Assembly: GCA_904066235.2 (NCBI GenBank)
Contig: CAJFCV020000004.1
Location: 12,524,001-12,588,000 of the forward strand
DNA length: 64,000 nucleotides
Source of the DNA: Bursaphelenchus xylophilus
Taxonomy: Eukaryota; Nematoda; Chromadorea; Rhabditida; Aphelenchoididae
Direction of reading: 5' to 3'
The position numbers were made by a program, and so were the translations under genes. Below the pieces are notes generated by a model. That model worked only from the letters and a program-made list of their open reading frames with translations, was not told where the DNA came from and made no database searches. Positions 1-11,002 of this stretch are shown piece by piece. The stretch's first letter is position 1. Every line of letters begins with the position of its first letter.

Positions 1-14
1 GCAAAACGTGGTAT

Positions 15-190
15 TATCTCTGACGGCTCTCCATCTTTTGAGCACTCCCGCGACAGGAAAGATTGCTGTACACCTCGGCTCCTCCTGCATAGCGCGAGCT
101 TCTGGCAATTGATATGTGACCTATGCCCGATGTATGCGCAGAATTTAACGAAAATCTGAGCGTCGCACTTCGGTTACTTCCCTTGTTAAT
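15..190 (+). repeat. Dispersed repeat family G, copy 1
   Basis: This is a degenerate copy of a ~200-bp repeat found many times in the window. Shared blocks in order are a CTCTGACcgctctcc-like block, GAATATCTCGGCT or similar, TGCAAAGCGCGAGCTA, CCTATGCCC and AAAATCTGAGCGTCGCACTT, with an end near ACTTCCCTTGTAA. No coding sequence is seen in 1-870 apart from this repeat. Confidence 0.6.
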
Positions 191-872
191 AAACCCTTCA
201 GAAGGTTGACTATAGCGACGCCGCTAATACGTGATTCAAACATTTCAGAAGCTTTGATCCACCTAAAGTGAAAAAGCCAATTATGTATCCTTTAATTTCC
301 GATTTCCTCCGGAAAACATCTCGTAAATTAAAATAACTTGATATATTAAACTCTAAATTTAGCGGCTGACCCCAGGAAATTAAAAAAAGTATACATCTTT
401 GAGCCGCCGATAATCCACGTTAATCCGCCGCAATTAATCGATGATTGGAAAGTGTTTTTGCGGATTCAACGCAGTTCGATGGGCCCTTTATTAATTAAAA
501 ATTTTAATTATTCCGCCATGCCGGATTGAAAATGTCGTTACCGCGCGAGCAAATATTTACATCGTCAGGTGTAGCCTTTAGATATAATGATGGAGGGATT
601 AGCCCGATTAAGAGTTCGTCAACAAATTTTTCATCAAAGCGGAACAATTCGCTCTCGGCGTCTGTGTTTGAGGTTGTTTTGTAGTCTACGTCATATCAGA
701 TTCGATGCTGGAGACGTATACGTACAGGGTGGCACAAAATGGGAACAGGTTACTGCGGAAATTAGGGCTAGTAATAGATTGCAGTTTTCCTCTTCCAATC
801 AGCGTGGTAAGGCAAAATGATTTCGTCAGAAGTCGACTTTTAAAAGTTTTTTTTATGTCGGAGGCCCAACGT

Positions 873-1067
873 TCAGCATGAACTTGGAGTCATGTTGAGT
901 TCTAAAATTTTTTTGCCTTGAACTTGAGTGGGTGTACTTTGTAAAGCGGCGTTTTTGTCTGCTTTAGCGAGAATCCTTGGGCTGCTCACTGTGCCCGGCT
1001 CTTGAAGTCTTGCCTTGCCATCGGGTGCACCAACGATTCCAACAACGAGTAGTAGGATAAAATACAT
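873..1067 (-). CDS. Possible small secreted peptide (unrecognised)
   Basis: An ATG in a good AAAATG-like context opens 64 codons on the minus strand. The first ~14 residues (MYFILLLVVGIVGA) look like a signal peptide with cleavage after GA. The mature part would be ~50 residues, basic, with one cysteine near its end and KK and GK sites. I do not recognise a family. There is no other conserved gene within several kb and the surroundings are repeat-rich, so this may be a chance reading frame. A further downstream exon cannot be excluded. Confidence 0.22.
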   Translation of the reverse strand: MYFILLLVVGIVGAPDGKARLQEPGTVSSPRILAKADKNAALQSTPTQVQGKKILELNMTPSSC

Positions 1068-1761
1068 TTATTCCAACCCAACATTCGTGCATCCATTCGA
1101 ATCCCTCTTCGATTTGCACCGAAAGCGAAGCGCTGAACGGCAAGAGAGGTGTCTGGCACGCCGCCTATTTTACAGACAACACGCAGCCACGACAACTTGA
1201 AGAACTTAAGTTCGAACACTTGTGGAGCCCTGGTTCATGTGTAGTGTTATATAGGTATCCCCCGTACAGATTTTTATGTGCATTTCTTTTATCAGAAACA
1301 CGCCAGAAAAAGTGTTCATCGAATCGATGCAGAGAATATTATGAAACCGTATGACAATCCTAAAAAAACCAGGTTACCTGGGGGCCCGGCAATCTTAGGC
1401 TTTAACCCAGCCTTAGTGACGGCTAAATTATGATTGGGACCACCACATTGCTCCGAGGAGACATTTTCTATTTTTTTTGTCTTCTTCTTGCGATCAGAAG
1501 TCATCCCTTTACTCTCAATCTTCCACTTGCCTTTTCATCATGCTTGTTATCATGATTACTCCTCCTCCTCTCTCCCTATGTCTTTTTATTCCCAGAAATC
1601 TCCTATGTTTGACTTGCAGATGTCATGTGAAAGGCTTGGTAATCAGAAACATCACTCGTTTCGATCAATGTTCATGTATTTTTAGTCACCATAATGTCTC
1701 CGCAGAATCATATTCTGAATGGTTTACCCTTTAACTTTGCCCTGAAAATTGGTTAATGCTA

Positions 1762-3040
1762 CAGGGTGGCCCAAAAAAATGGAAACTCATATTTATAGTC
1801 ATATTTCAGTTAACTATCCAAATTTAGCCAAAGTAATGATTAATATCAGTAACATGGAACATTGTTAATAACATGTTCGACCATTTTCGAAATATCTGCC
1901 GTTGGCGGCGATATAGAGCGCCAAACGTGACTTTAAATTTTGGGCGGTACGCCGCAGCTTTTTTTCGGGAAATCGGTCCCGTTCTTGGCTCAGCGATTAT
2001 TTAGCGGTCCCAAACTTTTGTGGCGTATAGTACAGGCGTTCGCCTCTAATTGAAAAAAAAAAATTTAGTTTGTACGATCTAGATCCGACGAATAGGCGGC
2101 AATTTTGCAGACGTAGCAAAATCAGCCGATTCCTGGCCTCGTGCGCTTTTTGCTTTCTCGGCCGGGGCTGAATCTTATGAGAACGTTAATTTTCTATCCA
2201 CAAATTGCTACTGAGCCCGCGGAAGCACCACTACCGCCAGAATACCGATGGTTGACGTTTCGGTAGGTTTTGACATCTTTAACCACGAAAACCGGGGATA
2301 TCTTGCCTCTGGCGCAAAATCTTGCCCCAGGCCATGACGGAAGAGGTTTTGACAGGGTTCGAAGATGGCGGGTGCTTGATGATGCTCAACAGTCTAACTC
2401 CTGTCATTCTGGTGTTTGTGGACCTGCTCAATGTTGAGCTACGTCTCATCCATGAACAGGATCTCTTCTCATCGCCGAGCAGCGGCGCGGCGCCTGAGTT
2501 TTTGACGTCTTTTGAGCCGTACTAACTTGTGGTCTTCCGCAGGGCGCTGAACTTTTTGGAGCCTGTAAGGCTTGAGCTGTTGTACATTTTAGGCCATTTG
2601 GCAGATAGCTGTTATGTTGATAACGGTCTCTCGCGCAGTATTTTTCATGGACACCATCAGATTTTGCTTCACTCGCTTTTTGATGACCTCAAGGTTGGCA
2701 GAAGCATTCAAGGTGCACTTTTTTCGACTTCCCGAACGCGTACCATTGCGGACTATTCCGTTGAGTTGTTTGGTGGCTTTTGGCATAACCGTTTTTGCTA
2801 CACCGAGCAATTTATCAACCTCACACGGTCCTTTTTCTTGCCGAAACAGGTCGGAAATCGAGGTCCCTTTGTTTGACATTCATAAAAAAACATGTTAACC
2901 AAGCGATATAGGCATGAAAATAAAACACCTAGGGCTAAAAAATACGGAGAATTTAACGGTGGAAAAATTATTTGTCTGCACCTTAAGGTTTTCGCGGCAG
3001 GACCCATGGAAAAAAGTTTCCATTTTTTTGGGCCACCCTG
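1762..3040 (-). mobile_element. Decayed mariner/Tc1-type transposon
   Basis: The element is bounded by perfect 26-bp terminal inverted repeats starting CAGGGTGGCCC and is flanked by TA on both sides (1760-1761 and 3041-3042), the target-site duplication of Tc1/mariner elements. Length is ~1.28 kb, typical for a full mariner. The transposase lies on the minus strand and is broken. The intact ends on a ruined coding region suggest the copy was, or still is, mobilisable in trans. Confidence 0.9.
2170..2879 (-). pseudogene. Mariner-like transposase, inactivated
   Basis: The minus-strand reading opens at 2879 with an N-terminal helix-turn-helix region (pieces such as DLFRQEKG, KLLGVAKTV, RSGSRKK), open to 2589. 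Further on the frame breaks several times. Recognisable transposase blocks follow in different frames: ILFMDET then a stop codon then LNIEQVHKHQNDR near 2400-2460 (second catalytic Asp region), SVMAWGKI near 2310-2340, and TFS-stop-DSAPAEKAK near 2150-2200. The in-frame stops and frame changes rule out a working enzyme. The match is to the Tc1/mariner superfamily; the exact clade is not determined. Confidence 0.8.
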
Positions 3041-3439
3041 TATAAGGCGTTTCCGCAATGACGATTAAATAATTCATCAGCAGCAAATATCAAGCAAAAA
3101 TATTATAATATTTAAAATTGCCATTCAAAAACCAATGCTTATTGGAAAGTGCTGACGTCCGCAGGCAATTATGGCCACAGTAATTTTTTCGATTTTCAGC
3201 GGCTTACGGATTTGCTTAGGGAATCATAATCCAATTAGTTGAGATATGCGTCATGAAAGGTTATCCAGGGATTATAGGAGAAGTGCTCAAGTGCGACGCT
3301 CAAATTTTTATGGATCTTGGGACAAATTTAGATCAATTTTTTTGAGAGGTTTTATACGTGAGGTTTCTAGCCCGCAATTTAAAGAAACAAATTTGTTGTG
3401 AAATGTTTTACACATATTTCTACCGTAGAGAGTAATGTC

Positions 3440-3612
3440 TTTACAAAAGGTCATTTTTTACACAAAACTGGCAAAGAGATGGGCAAAAAATGCTTCCTCT
3501 CTAACTCTCCGCGTATCGCGTACTCTCTCAGCGATCGTTGAATATCTCGGCTGCCCTGCAAAGCGATGAGCTACAATTTTCTGGATTACGTGCCCTATGC
3601 CCAAAGTGTGTG
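3440..3612 (+). repeat. Dispersed repeat family G, copy
   Basis: The sequence has the family blocks in order: ACTGGCAAAGAGATGG, CGCGTACTCTCTCAGCG, TGAATATCTCGGCTGCCC and GTGCCCTATGCCC. The 3' end is cut by a MITE B end that begins at 3617. Confidence 0.65.
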
Positions 3613-3616
3613 CTTA

Positions 3617-3640
3617 TCAGTCTGTCGGGAAAATAATGAG
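3617..3640 (+). repeat. MITE B, single left end
   Basis: A copy of the MITE B terminus (TCAGTCTGTCGGGAAAATAA) follows TA. No matching opposite end is visible nearby, so this is a truncated or solo end. Confidence 0.6.
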
Positions 3641-4432
3641 CACTCGGCCGCGCAGCATTTCGAATTTCTTTCGCTGCCGACTAAATGAAAAAATGAGATT
3701 CGCCTCTTACATTTTTGCCAATATCTCGCTAGCATTGGATGGTATTGTGAATCTGTGAATTGTGTTTAAGAGCTGACACATTTAAACTTTGGAATATGCT
3801 AATTTTGTAATAATACTCGTTATGTACGGCAAGGATACCGTGGCTGAAAAATAGCAAATTGCAATACTGAATGCCGGAAAAAATGTACTTTCTAGGGCCA
3901 TGACAAGAATAGTATATAAGCATTTAGAATACTATAACATGTAAAATTTTCAATATTTTTTTGCCTTATATGCTTTTGCAATCTGTCTGAAGACTTTACT
4001 GTACTCGTACGAAAAAGTTTTTTTTATGTCCTCTAGCCTTGTTGCCATTCCAAAAATAACAGATCCGTAAATTAGATTTTCCCCCAATTTCCTTTATAAT
4101 AAAATTAATAATTTGCAATTTGTAAATGTTAATTACCCTGTATTCCCTTTGACTATGGCTTCTCGGGATTACAGCGGATAATTACCGGTAAGCCCGGGAT
4201 CCGAGATTATCCGCGCGAAATCCCCGTCTCGAAAATAACGGATCTCCCACCACAGCAGTCTGAGAATACACGTACATAATACACCCACATCCGAGGAATG
4301 TAAAGGTTAAACTTCGGGTCGAACAATGACTGTAAACAGCTTTCTCTTTGTCTAACTGTAAACAGAGGAAAGAGCTCCGGATTAAACTTGTGAATAGTGT
4401 TGGCGTGGGAAGTTTCGTGGATATTTCTATCG

Positions 4433-4670
4433 TACAGGGTAACTTTTCAAAAAAAAAATTTTTTTTTTCGGTACGGAACTGGCAAAGATATGGCCGAAAT
4501 TTTTTTTCTCTCCGACCGCCCTCCACGTTTTGCGTACTCTCTCAGCGCCAAAGATTGTTCAATATTTCGAGTGCGTTTGCAAAGCGCCAACTAAAATTTT
4601 CAAAATTTGGTATGCGACCTATGCCCAACAAATGCGCAAAATGTAACAAAAAGTCTGCGCGTTGCGACAT
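4433..4670 (+). repeat. Dispersed repeat family G, best-preserved copy
   Basis: This copy starts at ACAGGGTAACTTTTC. It runs through CTGGCAAAGATATGGCCGAA, GCGTACTCTCTCAGCGCC, a GCAAAGCGCCAACTAAAATTTTC block, TATGCGACCTATGCCCAAC and a degenerate CTGCGCGTTGCGAC block. It is useful as the reference for the family start. Confidence 0.7.
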
Positions 4671-4730
4671 GTCGGCGTGAATGTCAAAGATTTCAGCGTA
4701 TTCCTTCAAAACTTTCGACTTTTCAGCATA

Positions 4731-4929
4731 CAGTGGCGGACTTGGTCCAATGGCAAAAAACGTACCATTTTGCATTCGGGAGGTATTAAAAAATATAGCA
4801 AAATACCTCCCTTTCCAAGTGAAAAAACTCCGATTTTCACTTTCCAAGTGAAAAAACTCTGATGCATTTTTTGATACTTCCCGGATGCGAAATGGTGTGT
4901 TTTTTGCCACTGGATCAGGCCCGTCAGTG
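4731..4929 (+). mobile_element. MITE A copy
   Basis: The element is flanked by TA. Its ends are CAGTGGCGGAC and a degenerate GGCCCGTCAGTG. Internal arms include CGTACCATTTTGCAT and the inverse near the other end. It is a palindromic, non-coding Tc1/mariner-type MITE. Confidence 0.8.
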
Positions 4930-5030
4930 TAGTATGATATTATATTATCGTGATAAGACGATTGTATAATATCATCGTAGCGCCTGATTGAGGTTAAAAT
5001 ATCAAGAAGTTTCCATGAGTTTTACTATAA

Positions 5031-5162
5031 TAGCAGCCTGTCGGGAAAATAATAGGCGCAATGTCGCGACGCCGATTGCGATTTTGTCGCGACTCAATTC
5101 ATTTTCCCGGCGGGGCAATTTTCGATGCGACAAGGAGCTGATTATTTTCCCGACAGACTGAT
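5031..5162 (+). mobile_element. MITE B copy
   Basis: The ends are CAGCCTGTCGGGAAAATAAT and ATTATTTTCCCGACAGACTGAT as inverted repeats. The interior holds TGTCGCGAC palindromes. It is non-coding. Confidence 0.7.
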
Positions 5163-5851
5163 GGTAAAGATAATCTGAGCATCGTCATTTCGACACATGC
5201 ACTTTTGTTCACGTGCTTTTTGTCTCAAAAAACTGGGCTCCAAAGAACTCGCGGTCGGGCCGTACTGCTTAATCACTGGTTGCTGTAATCCATTTACCCT
5301 GTTTTTCCCGTGATATCATCAAATTTCGGATCTGTGGCATTTTGACCTCATTTTATTCATGTCTCATTTCCACCCGCTTCCTTGTTTTCGTGCTCAAAAG
5401 AAAGTGCTCTGCAATTTTTTCTGCACCTCCAAATCACCATCGTACAATTTGTTTTCAAGTCGTTGACATTCCGCGGAAAACCTCAAAATTTGTATCGTAC
5501 GTGCGAAACGAACGAGGGGCCTTAAGTTCGATATAAAATTGGGAAATTGTGACGTCGATGAGAAGACTTTGAAGGCCACAAGATTTATCATGTGGAATAT
5601 AATCAAAGAGCAACATTTTAATGGCATTTTTACTGACATTGAGCTAAGGGAGGTACCTCAAGTGGGACGCTCAGCTTTTGATGAAATTTGGCACAAATTT
5701 AGATTATTTTGTTTGTATGACGCCTGGTTAGAAAAAAAAAATTTTCTAGGTCGCGGTTTGCAGAATGACCGAGATTGTTCGGTTGAAAACTGGCGAAAAT
5801 TTGACATTTCTTGGCGAAATTTGATATGAAAAGTTCCGTCCTTATTTCTGC

Positions 5852-6050
5852 CAAATAGGGTAGCGTCTTTTCACAAAAAATTTTTTCCTCATGAAAATGG
5901 CAAGGCTATGGCCAAAAAGTCTTTTTCTTGTGACCGCATTCCGCATTTCGCGTATTCACTAGGTCAGAAAATCGTTAAAAATCTCATATCCCTTGTATAT
6001 CGCGAGCTAAAACTTTCTGACATTAAGATTTGACTTGTACCCAACGCCGC
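5852..6050 (+). repeat. Dispersed repeat family G, copy
   Basis: The family blocks are AAATGGCAAGGCTATGGCC, a TCTTGTGACCGCATTCCGC variant of the gaccgctctccgc block, TCGCGTATTCACT, and ATATCGCGAGCTAAAACTTT. Confidence 0.55.
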
Positions 6051-7786
6051 ACTAGAAAACCCTCCTTTGTGAGCTAAGGTCTCTGTTGGGCTTTGCCGCT
6101 CAAAACAAAGAGCCTTGCCTTCAAATAGGTATTTCTTTTGCAACGGCAGTTAACCTATGAAAACAATTTCATGATGTTTTTCTCTGACGTTTATCAAAAC
6201 AACGTGCTTCCCATGGCACATCCTTTTTTTGCTAAATTTATAGCGACCATGTGTAATTAGGATTCCAAAACGTGCGTGGCCCAGCAAGTTGTTTGCGGAT
6301 GCAATTTTAATTTGTCCCTCGTCAAAATTTATCTTGCATATGGTCATCTTCAATACAATTTCAAGGAGTGGGAAAGCACTCAGAAAACGCATAAAGTATT
6401 TGATTCTGTTATACAGATGCTTGAGAAAAATTGGAAAGCAATTCTGTTTCTCCGCGACACAATTCATTTTCCCGGCCACTTTGCGATTTTAATGCAACAT
6501 GATGCTCGTTATTTTCCCGTCAGCTTGATATTCAGGATGTCGGGAAAATAATGAGATATTCAGGCTGTCGGGAAAATAATGTTTTTGCCATTTTGCCCCA
6601 CAATTTCCTCCGCACTGTACGAAACGATCCTTCGTACCGAAATTTGTATGATTTTAGAAACACATCCCTGCAATTTTATAATATTACATTTTTAAAGCAC
6701 AGGTGAATACTGGGAAATTCAATGAATTTGTACAGCCCAACCCTGAAGATTGAATTCAATTATTCAAAGGGGTCTGTGTGGGCAACACGTTGCCGAATTT
6801 GACCCTTTTCTACAATTGGAATTGTATTAGTCATGAGGCGGGTGTAAATTTTTGAAGCCTTTTATTAGTCGGGGTTTGTTTAAAATTGAACGAATTGTAA
6901 ATTGCAGTCCGTTCGCAAAGTCGATGGAGTGATTTTTGTGACATGCACCGTGAGGAAAAAGTCAGGGTGCGAGCGACAGCCATTTTCGATGCGATAGAGT
7001 GTTCATTATTTTCCCGACATGCTAATATCATGTAGTACTTCGAGCACGTTTTTTTGAAAATTTCTTACAATCAGACGAACATTAGAAGATGTAAAATGCA
7101 AGCTATTGTTTGTTATTCAACGTACGCAACAACTATATACATCAGCTTCCGTCATGCTAAGTTTTCCGAAAGCCTCATCATCCCGCTATAAAAGATTTGC
7201 TTATCCCAACAAAACCGCTTTCGTCAGCGGTTTTGATTAAAATTTTCATTTCCGTCCACACTCTTTGTGGCCCGAGGCTCCGTAATCTAGTGCTTCGTAT
7301 TATTTATCTTCGTAACGTTCCTTCAAAAGGCAACTTGCAAAAAAAATGTTTTCCCGGTTACCAAAAGATCACGATTAGATGAAACACCACACTTTTTTTG
7401 TTGTAGGCTTATTGTGTACGTGCTAAGATGGCAGGAAATGATGGATGCGGAAGGTTTAAAGCCTATTAAGTTGTTTGATGGTCAAAGTCCTGTTTTAGCG
7501 ACAAAAATCTCGCCGGAATTTGGTGATTACAGTAAGACAGTCAACCAACAAAGGGGGTCTTTCCGGCGGGGCATTCAGATTCTCTGAAAAGATTTTGGAG
7601 GTTTTGAAAGGAGTTCATAATCCTCTGAAATCTTTAGCAATTTTGTCGTGTCCCGACTTTTCGGATCGACCACAGTTCGGGTCAACAACGACCCTTTACC
7701 CTGAGTTATTGTAACGTGAAAGAAGGCCAAAATCTGCGGCAAAAAAGACCCATAACTTTTATCTATGTTAATATTTTTGAAGGACA

Positions 7787-8037
7787 CGTCGCCGAAATCC
7801 CTCCAGCGACTATACGAACAGACTATTAGTCTTTCATCGAACCTCAAACGCAGTCAGTAGAATAGGCTTCCCACAAAGTAAATAATAATCCTTGTTAGAA
7901 GCCACTCATCCTCAAAAATCTATTTTGAGCTCCACTATCGTATTTTCGATTTATAACACAAAAATTGGTGCCAATCCAATTTTAGAGAGCTACAAATCCA
8001 CCCTACTAAATCTTTGGCTTTGGGGAACATTAAGATA
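7787..8037 (+). repeat. Direct duplication, copy 1 (with MITE insertion at its end)
   Basis: This ~250-bp stretch begins GTCGCCGAAATC and ends TTTGGCTTTGGGG...TTAAGATA. It recurs in the same orientation at 9840-10077 with many small differences. The two copies share an order of unique words (ATAATCCTTGTT, AATCTATTTT, GAGAGCTACAAATCC), so this is a duplicated segment. Here the right edge is interrupted by a MITE A insertion; the other copy is uninterrupted. Confidence 0.75.
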
Positions 8038-8284
8038 CAGTGGCTGAGATCCAGTAGCAAAAAAACGTACCATTTTGCATCCGGGAAGTACGAAAAAAAT
8101 GTGGCAAAACACCTCCCTTTCCAAGTGAAAAACTCCGATTTCAAAAGTTCGCCCGCTCTTTGAGGGGGAGAGGTTCGTCCAAAACGGAGTTTCGTAGTTG
8201 AAAGAGGAGGCATTTTGCTACATTTCTGATACATTCCGAATGCAAAATGTTACACTTTTTGCTACTGGATTAGGTCCGTCACTG
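8038..8284 (+). mobile_element. MITE A copy with identifiable empty site
   Basis: Ends are CAGTGGCTGAGATCC and GGATTAGGTCCGTCACTG, flanked by TA at 8036-8037 and 8285-8286. The duplicated segment at 9840-10077 reads straight through the same position (GATACCTCGG). This gives a paralogous empty site that fixes the element limits and the TA target. Confidence 0.85.
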
Positions 8285-8587
8285 TATCTCGATCACCGAG
8301 ATCCCCCCAATCTTTCAGTTCCACAGTCGCGATTTATTCAGATTAGAAGAAGAACGGTAGGCTACACTTCATACCACCTTGAGTTTAACTCATTCCATGA
8401 AAAATAAATTTTTCTTAATTTTAATTGGTTTTCAATACGTGCTCATGTTTCATGGTATTGGTATATAAATAATACATCAAAATGAGCGTTGCCTTAATGA
8501 CACACAAACATATTCCTTATTCGGTGGGTGGTGGTTAGATATGCTACATTTTGAAGGCCCCAAATGGAGAGGTTTTGCAGATTATTG

Positions 8588-8941
8588 TACTAGTCGCGCC
8601 ATAAAGTCCTGACACATTTTGCACCGTGCGAAAGTTCGGGATTTGGACGTCGCGCCCCCAAATTCATTTTGCACCGTGCATTCTTCTTTCATTTCATCCG
8701 CACTGTGCATCTTTTCGCATTTGTCGCCGCGATTTCCCCTTTTTGCACTAGCGACTTGCAAAACCCGAACTTTCGCACCGTGCATTCTTCATTCATTTCG
8801 CATTTGTCGCCGCGATTTCCCGTTTTTGCGCTAGCGACGTGCACTTTCGCGCGCGACAAACCCGAATTTGGGGGCGCGACGTCCAAACCCCGAACTTTCA
8901 CACGGTGCAAAATGTGTCAGGACTTTATGGCGCGACTAGTA
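8588..8941 (+). mobile_element. MITE C, long palindromic copy
   Basis: The termini are TACTAGTCGCGCCATAAAG and its inverse. They form ~80-bp terminal inverted repeats that continue through a cytosine-rich block (GACGTCGCGCCCCCAAATT). An internal ~45-bp unit around GCATTTGTCGCCGCGATTTC is present twice (near 8719 and 8804). Short open frames on both strands are by-products of the palindrome. Confidence 0.8.
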
Positions 8942-9583
8942 GTGTAGACAGAAAATTGGGGATAAATATAAGTTAGAGTAACAAAAACAGATGAAATCTC
9001 TAAAAAAAACAGGAAATATGGCTAGTCATGGAGGCGGTTTTCGGTCGTAATTACCGGGTTCCCCTTCAGATCTTCTCTTTCTTTTCTGCTTGCTTGTTTT
9101 TTCGTGTCATAGATGGCTCGGCGCGATACTAACTGCACTAGTTTTTGGCAATATGCAAGATTCCATTTTTCGCTTCTTTCGTTATTTATTAGTCACGAAA
9201 TCAGTGTTTAAACTGCAGTAGTAATAAGAAACAAAAAGAGTTTGGCAAGTTCTGAGAGCTAGGATTTTTACAACTCTACATAAAACCTGCGGTGAAAAGA
9301 GCTGGCTCCTGATCTGCTCCTTAGAAAAGGAAACAAAATCTGGGGCCTTTCTTGTTTTTGATTCTCAAAAGAGTAGACAATAATTGGGGACGAAAAGGGT
9401 TCCCAGGATGAGAAAAGGTCAGCGTTCCTTTTCAAGGCGCGGATTAAGTTAAGACCAAATCTTTTTCTGCGTTTTATACATAATAAACCTTATAGTAGTC
9501 ATTGATTTCTCAAAAAAAAATCAGTTTGGCCCTCAAGGAAGCTTCCTCAAGCTATATACAATGAAGGGTCAAGGCATAAAAAA

Positions 9584-9881
9584 ACTAGTCCGTTCGGAAA
9601 CGCGCTGAAGTGTACGCATGGCTCCGGGCCTGGCTTTCAAAAACTCTACGACCCGGGTTCGGGCAGGACTTGAAAATTTACGTCCCGGGCCAAGCTGGCT
9701 CGGACTGCCGCCATGCTTATTGGAGTGATTCAACGACGTCGTGAGCATCAGGAAAACAAATGTAATTTGTTGCTTTTTGCAACGCGCCTTAGGCGGTTTT
9801 TCGGGTGTCACTCGCATCTTGGCATTTTTTGCTCCGTGCATGTCGCCGAAATCACTCCAGCAAATTTCAAAACGACCTAGT
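9584..9881 (+). mobile_element. MITE D copy (diverged)
   Basis: The ends CTAGTCCGTTCGGAAACGC and ...AAAACGACCTAG are degenerate inverted repeats that match a better copy at 24563-24723. The interior holds a GC-rich unrelated stretch. The right end overlaps the start of the direct duplication. Confidence 0.5.
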
Positions 9882-10077
9882 ATCTATCCATTGTCCTCTA
9901 AGGACAGTTAGTAAGACAAGCTTCCAAAAAGGCAAATTATAATCCTTGTTGTAAGCCACGCATCTTTAATAATCTATTTTCTACTCCACTATTTTCTATT
10001 TATAACCCGCAAATTGGTTGCATCTTGAGAGCTACAAATCCTCCCCACTAAACCTTTGGCTTTGGGGTTAAGATACC
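9840..10077 (+). repeat. Direct duplication, copy 2 (empty site)
   Basis: This is the second copy of the segment at 7787-8037, ending TTTGGCTTTGGGGTTAAGATACC without the MITE. From here to the next gene (10078-11002) I see no gene, only AT-rich unique sequence. Confidence 0.75.
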
Positions 10078-11002
10078 TCGGTCTCTTAATATATTGTCGC
10101 TAATGCCACTTCTAATTGTGTAGATTTGGTGCTAATCTTTGAGGGAGTGATACCGGGAAGGCTCCGTTTTGCAAAAAACAAAACTCTGCACCGACCGCGA
10201 AAAAGGGGGCGGAGTCAAGTGTTTTCTACGGGATTTATTTAGAGAGTAATATATAAAGGTGCCAGGGGAGTTTTCTTAAGGGCGACTGCAGCTGCTCTCA
10301 AGGAGTCGAGCGAGCAAAGTTCGGTAGTTTTTTGCCTGGATTACTGTAGTTTTCTGGACCGAGTTTTTGGATATTGGTGGCAAAACTTTTTGTTGATAAT
10401 ACGCGATGTATTTTTTCTTACTGTAATTATCTCTTCGTTCAAAAAATAGTTTTTTTTTACTCATCTCAGCCCCGAATTTCCATACGACCCGCCTTCAACC
10501 CGTATGAATGATAAACATAATGATGTGTAGCGGCCAGACGGACCGCTTCGCCAACCCCCTTTTCCAGTCAAAACACAGATGCATTCGTTGTAAAACTATG
10601 GCCCCAATTACGTGCCCCTGTATTCTTCCGGACTCGGCTTCCGGTGAGAAGTTATAACAACCACCATATTTACTATTACTCCTTTATTACCCGAGTTTTT
10701 TCGTCTGGAAGACAACTCGAAACAGGGCCTGCTTAGGGGTCTGTAAAGAGATCATTGTATATTGAAAAGTTGGTTCAATGTAGCTACATTGAAAAGGAGT
10801 TCAACTCCCTCTAACCTTTGTCTCAACTCTTGTCTTTAATATGTAGTTTGCGTGCCGTCTCAAAGCATGTACATTCCTTAGAAAACGATATCATGTAATA
10901 CCATAGCGTGTGTTGTTTCCACGGCTGATAATCTCGCATCATTTCAGCACTCGCCAAGATTGTTACTTGTTGTTTCGCCTACAAGAATTACTCGTTCGAA
11001 CG

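Larger units (their letters stand above)
3043..7786. other. Gene-free, repeat-rich interval
   Basis: No coding exon with consistent splice sites or a recognisable domain is seen. The stretch holds copies of repeat family G, a MITE A copy, full or partial MITE B copies and scattered MITE ends near 6510-6585 and 6906-7020. Short open frames here run across repeats and were not called. Confidence 0.6.

Noticed and set aside
4542..4910. 122-codon minus-strand open frame
   Set aside because: It runs across MITE A and repeat family G, so it is repeat sequence.
8582..8947. Overlapping open frames on both strands
   Set aside because: They come from the MITE C palindrome.
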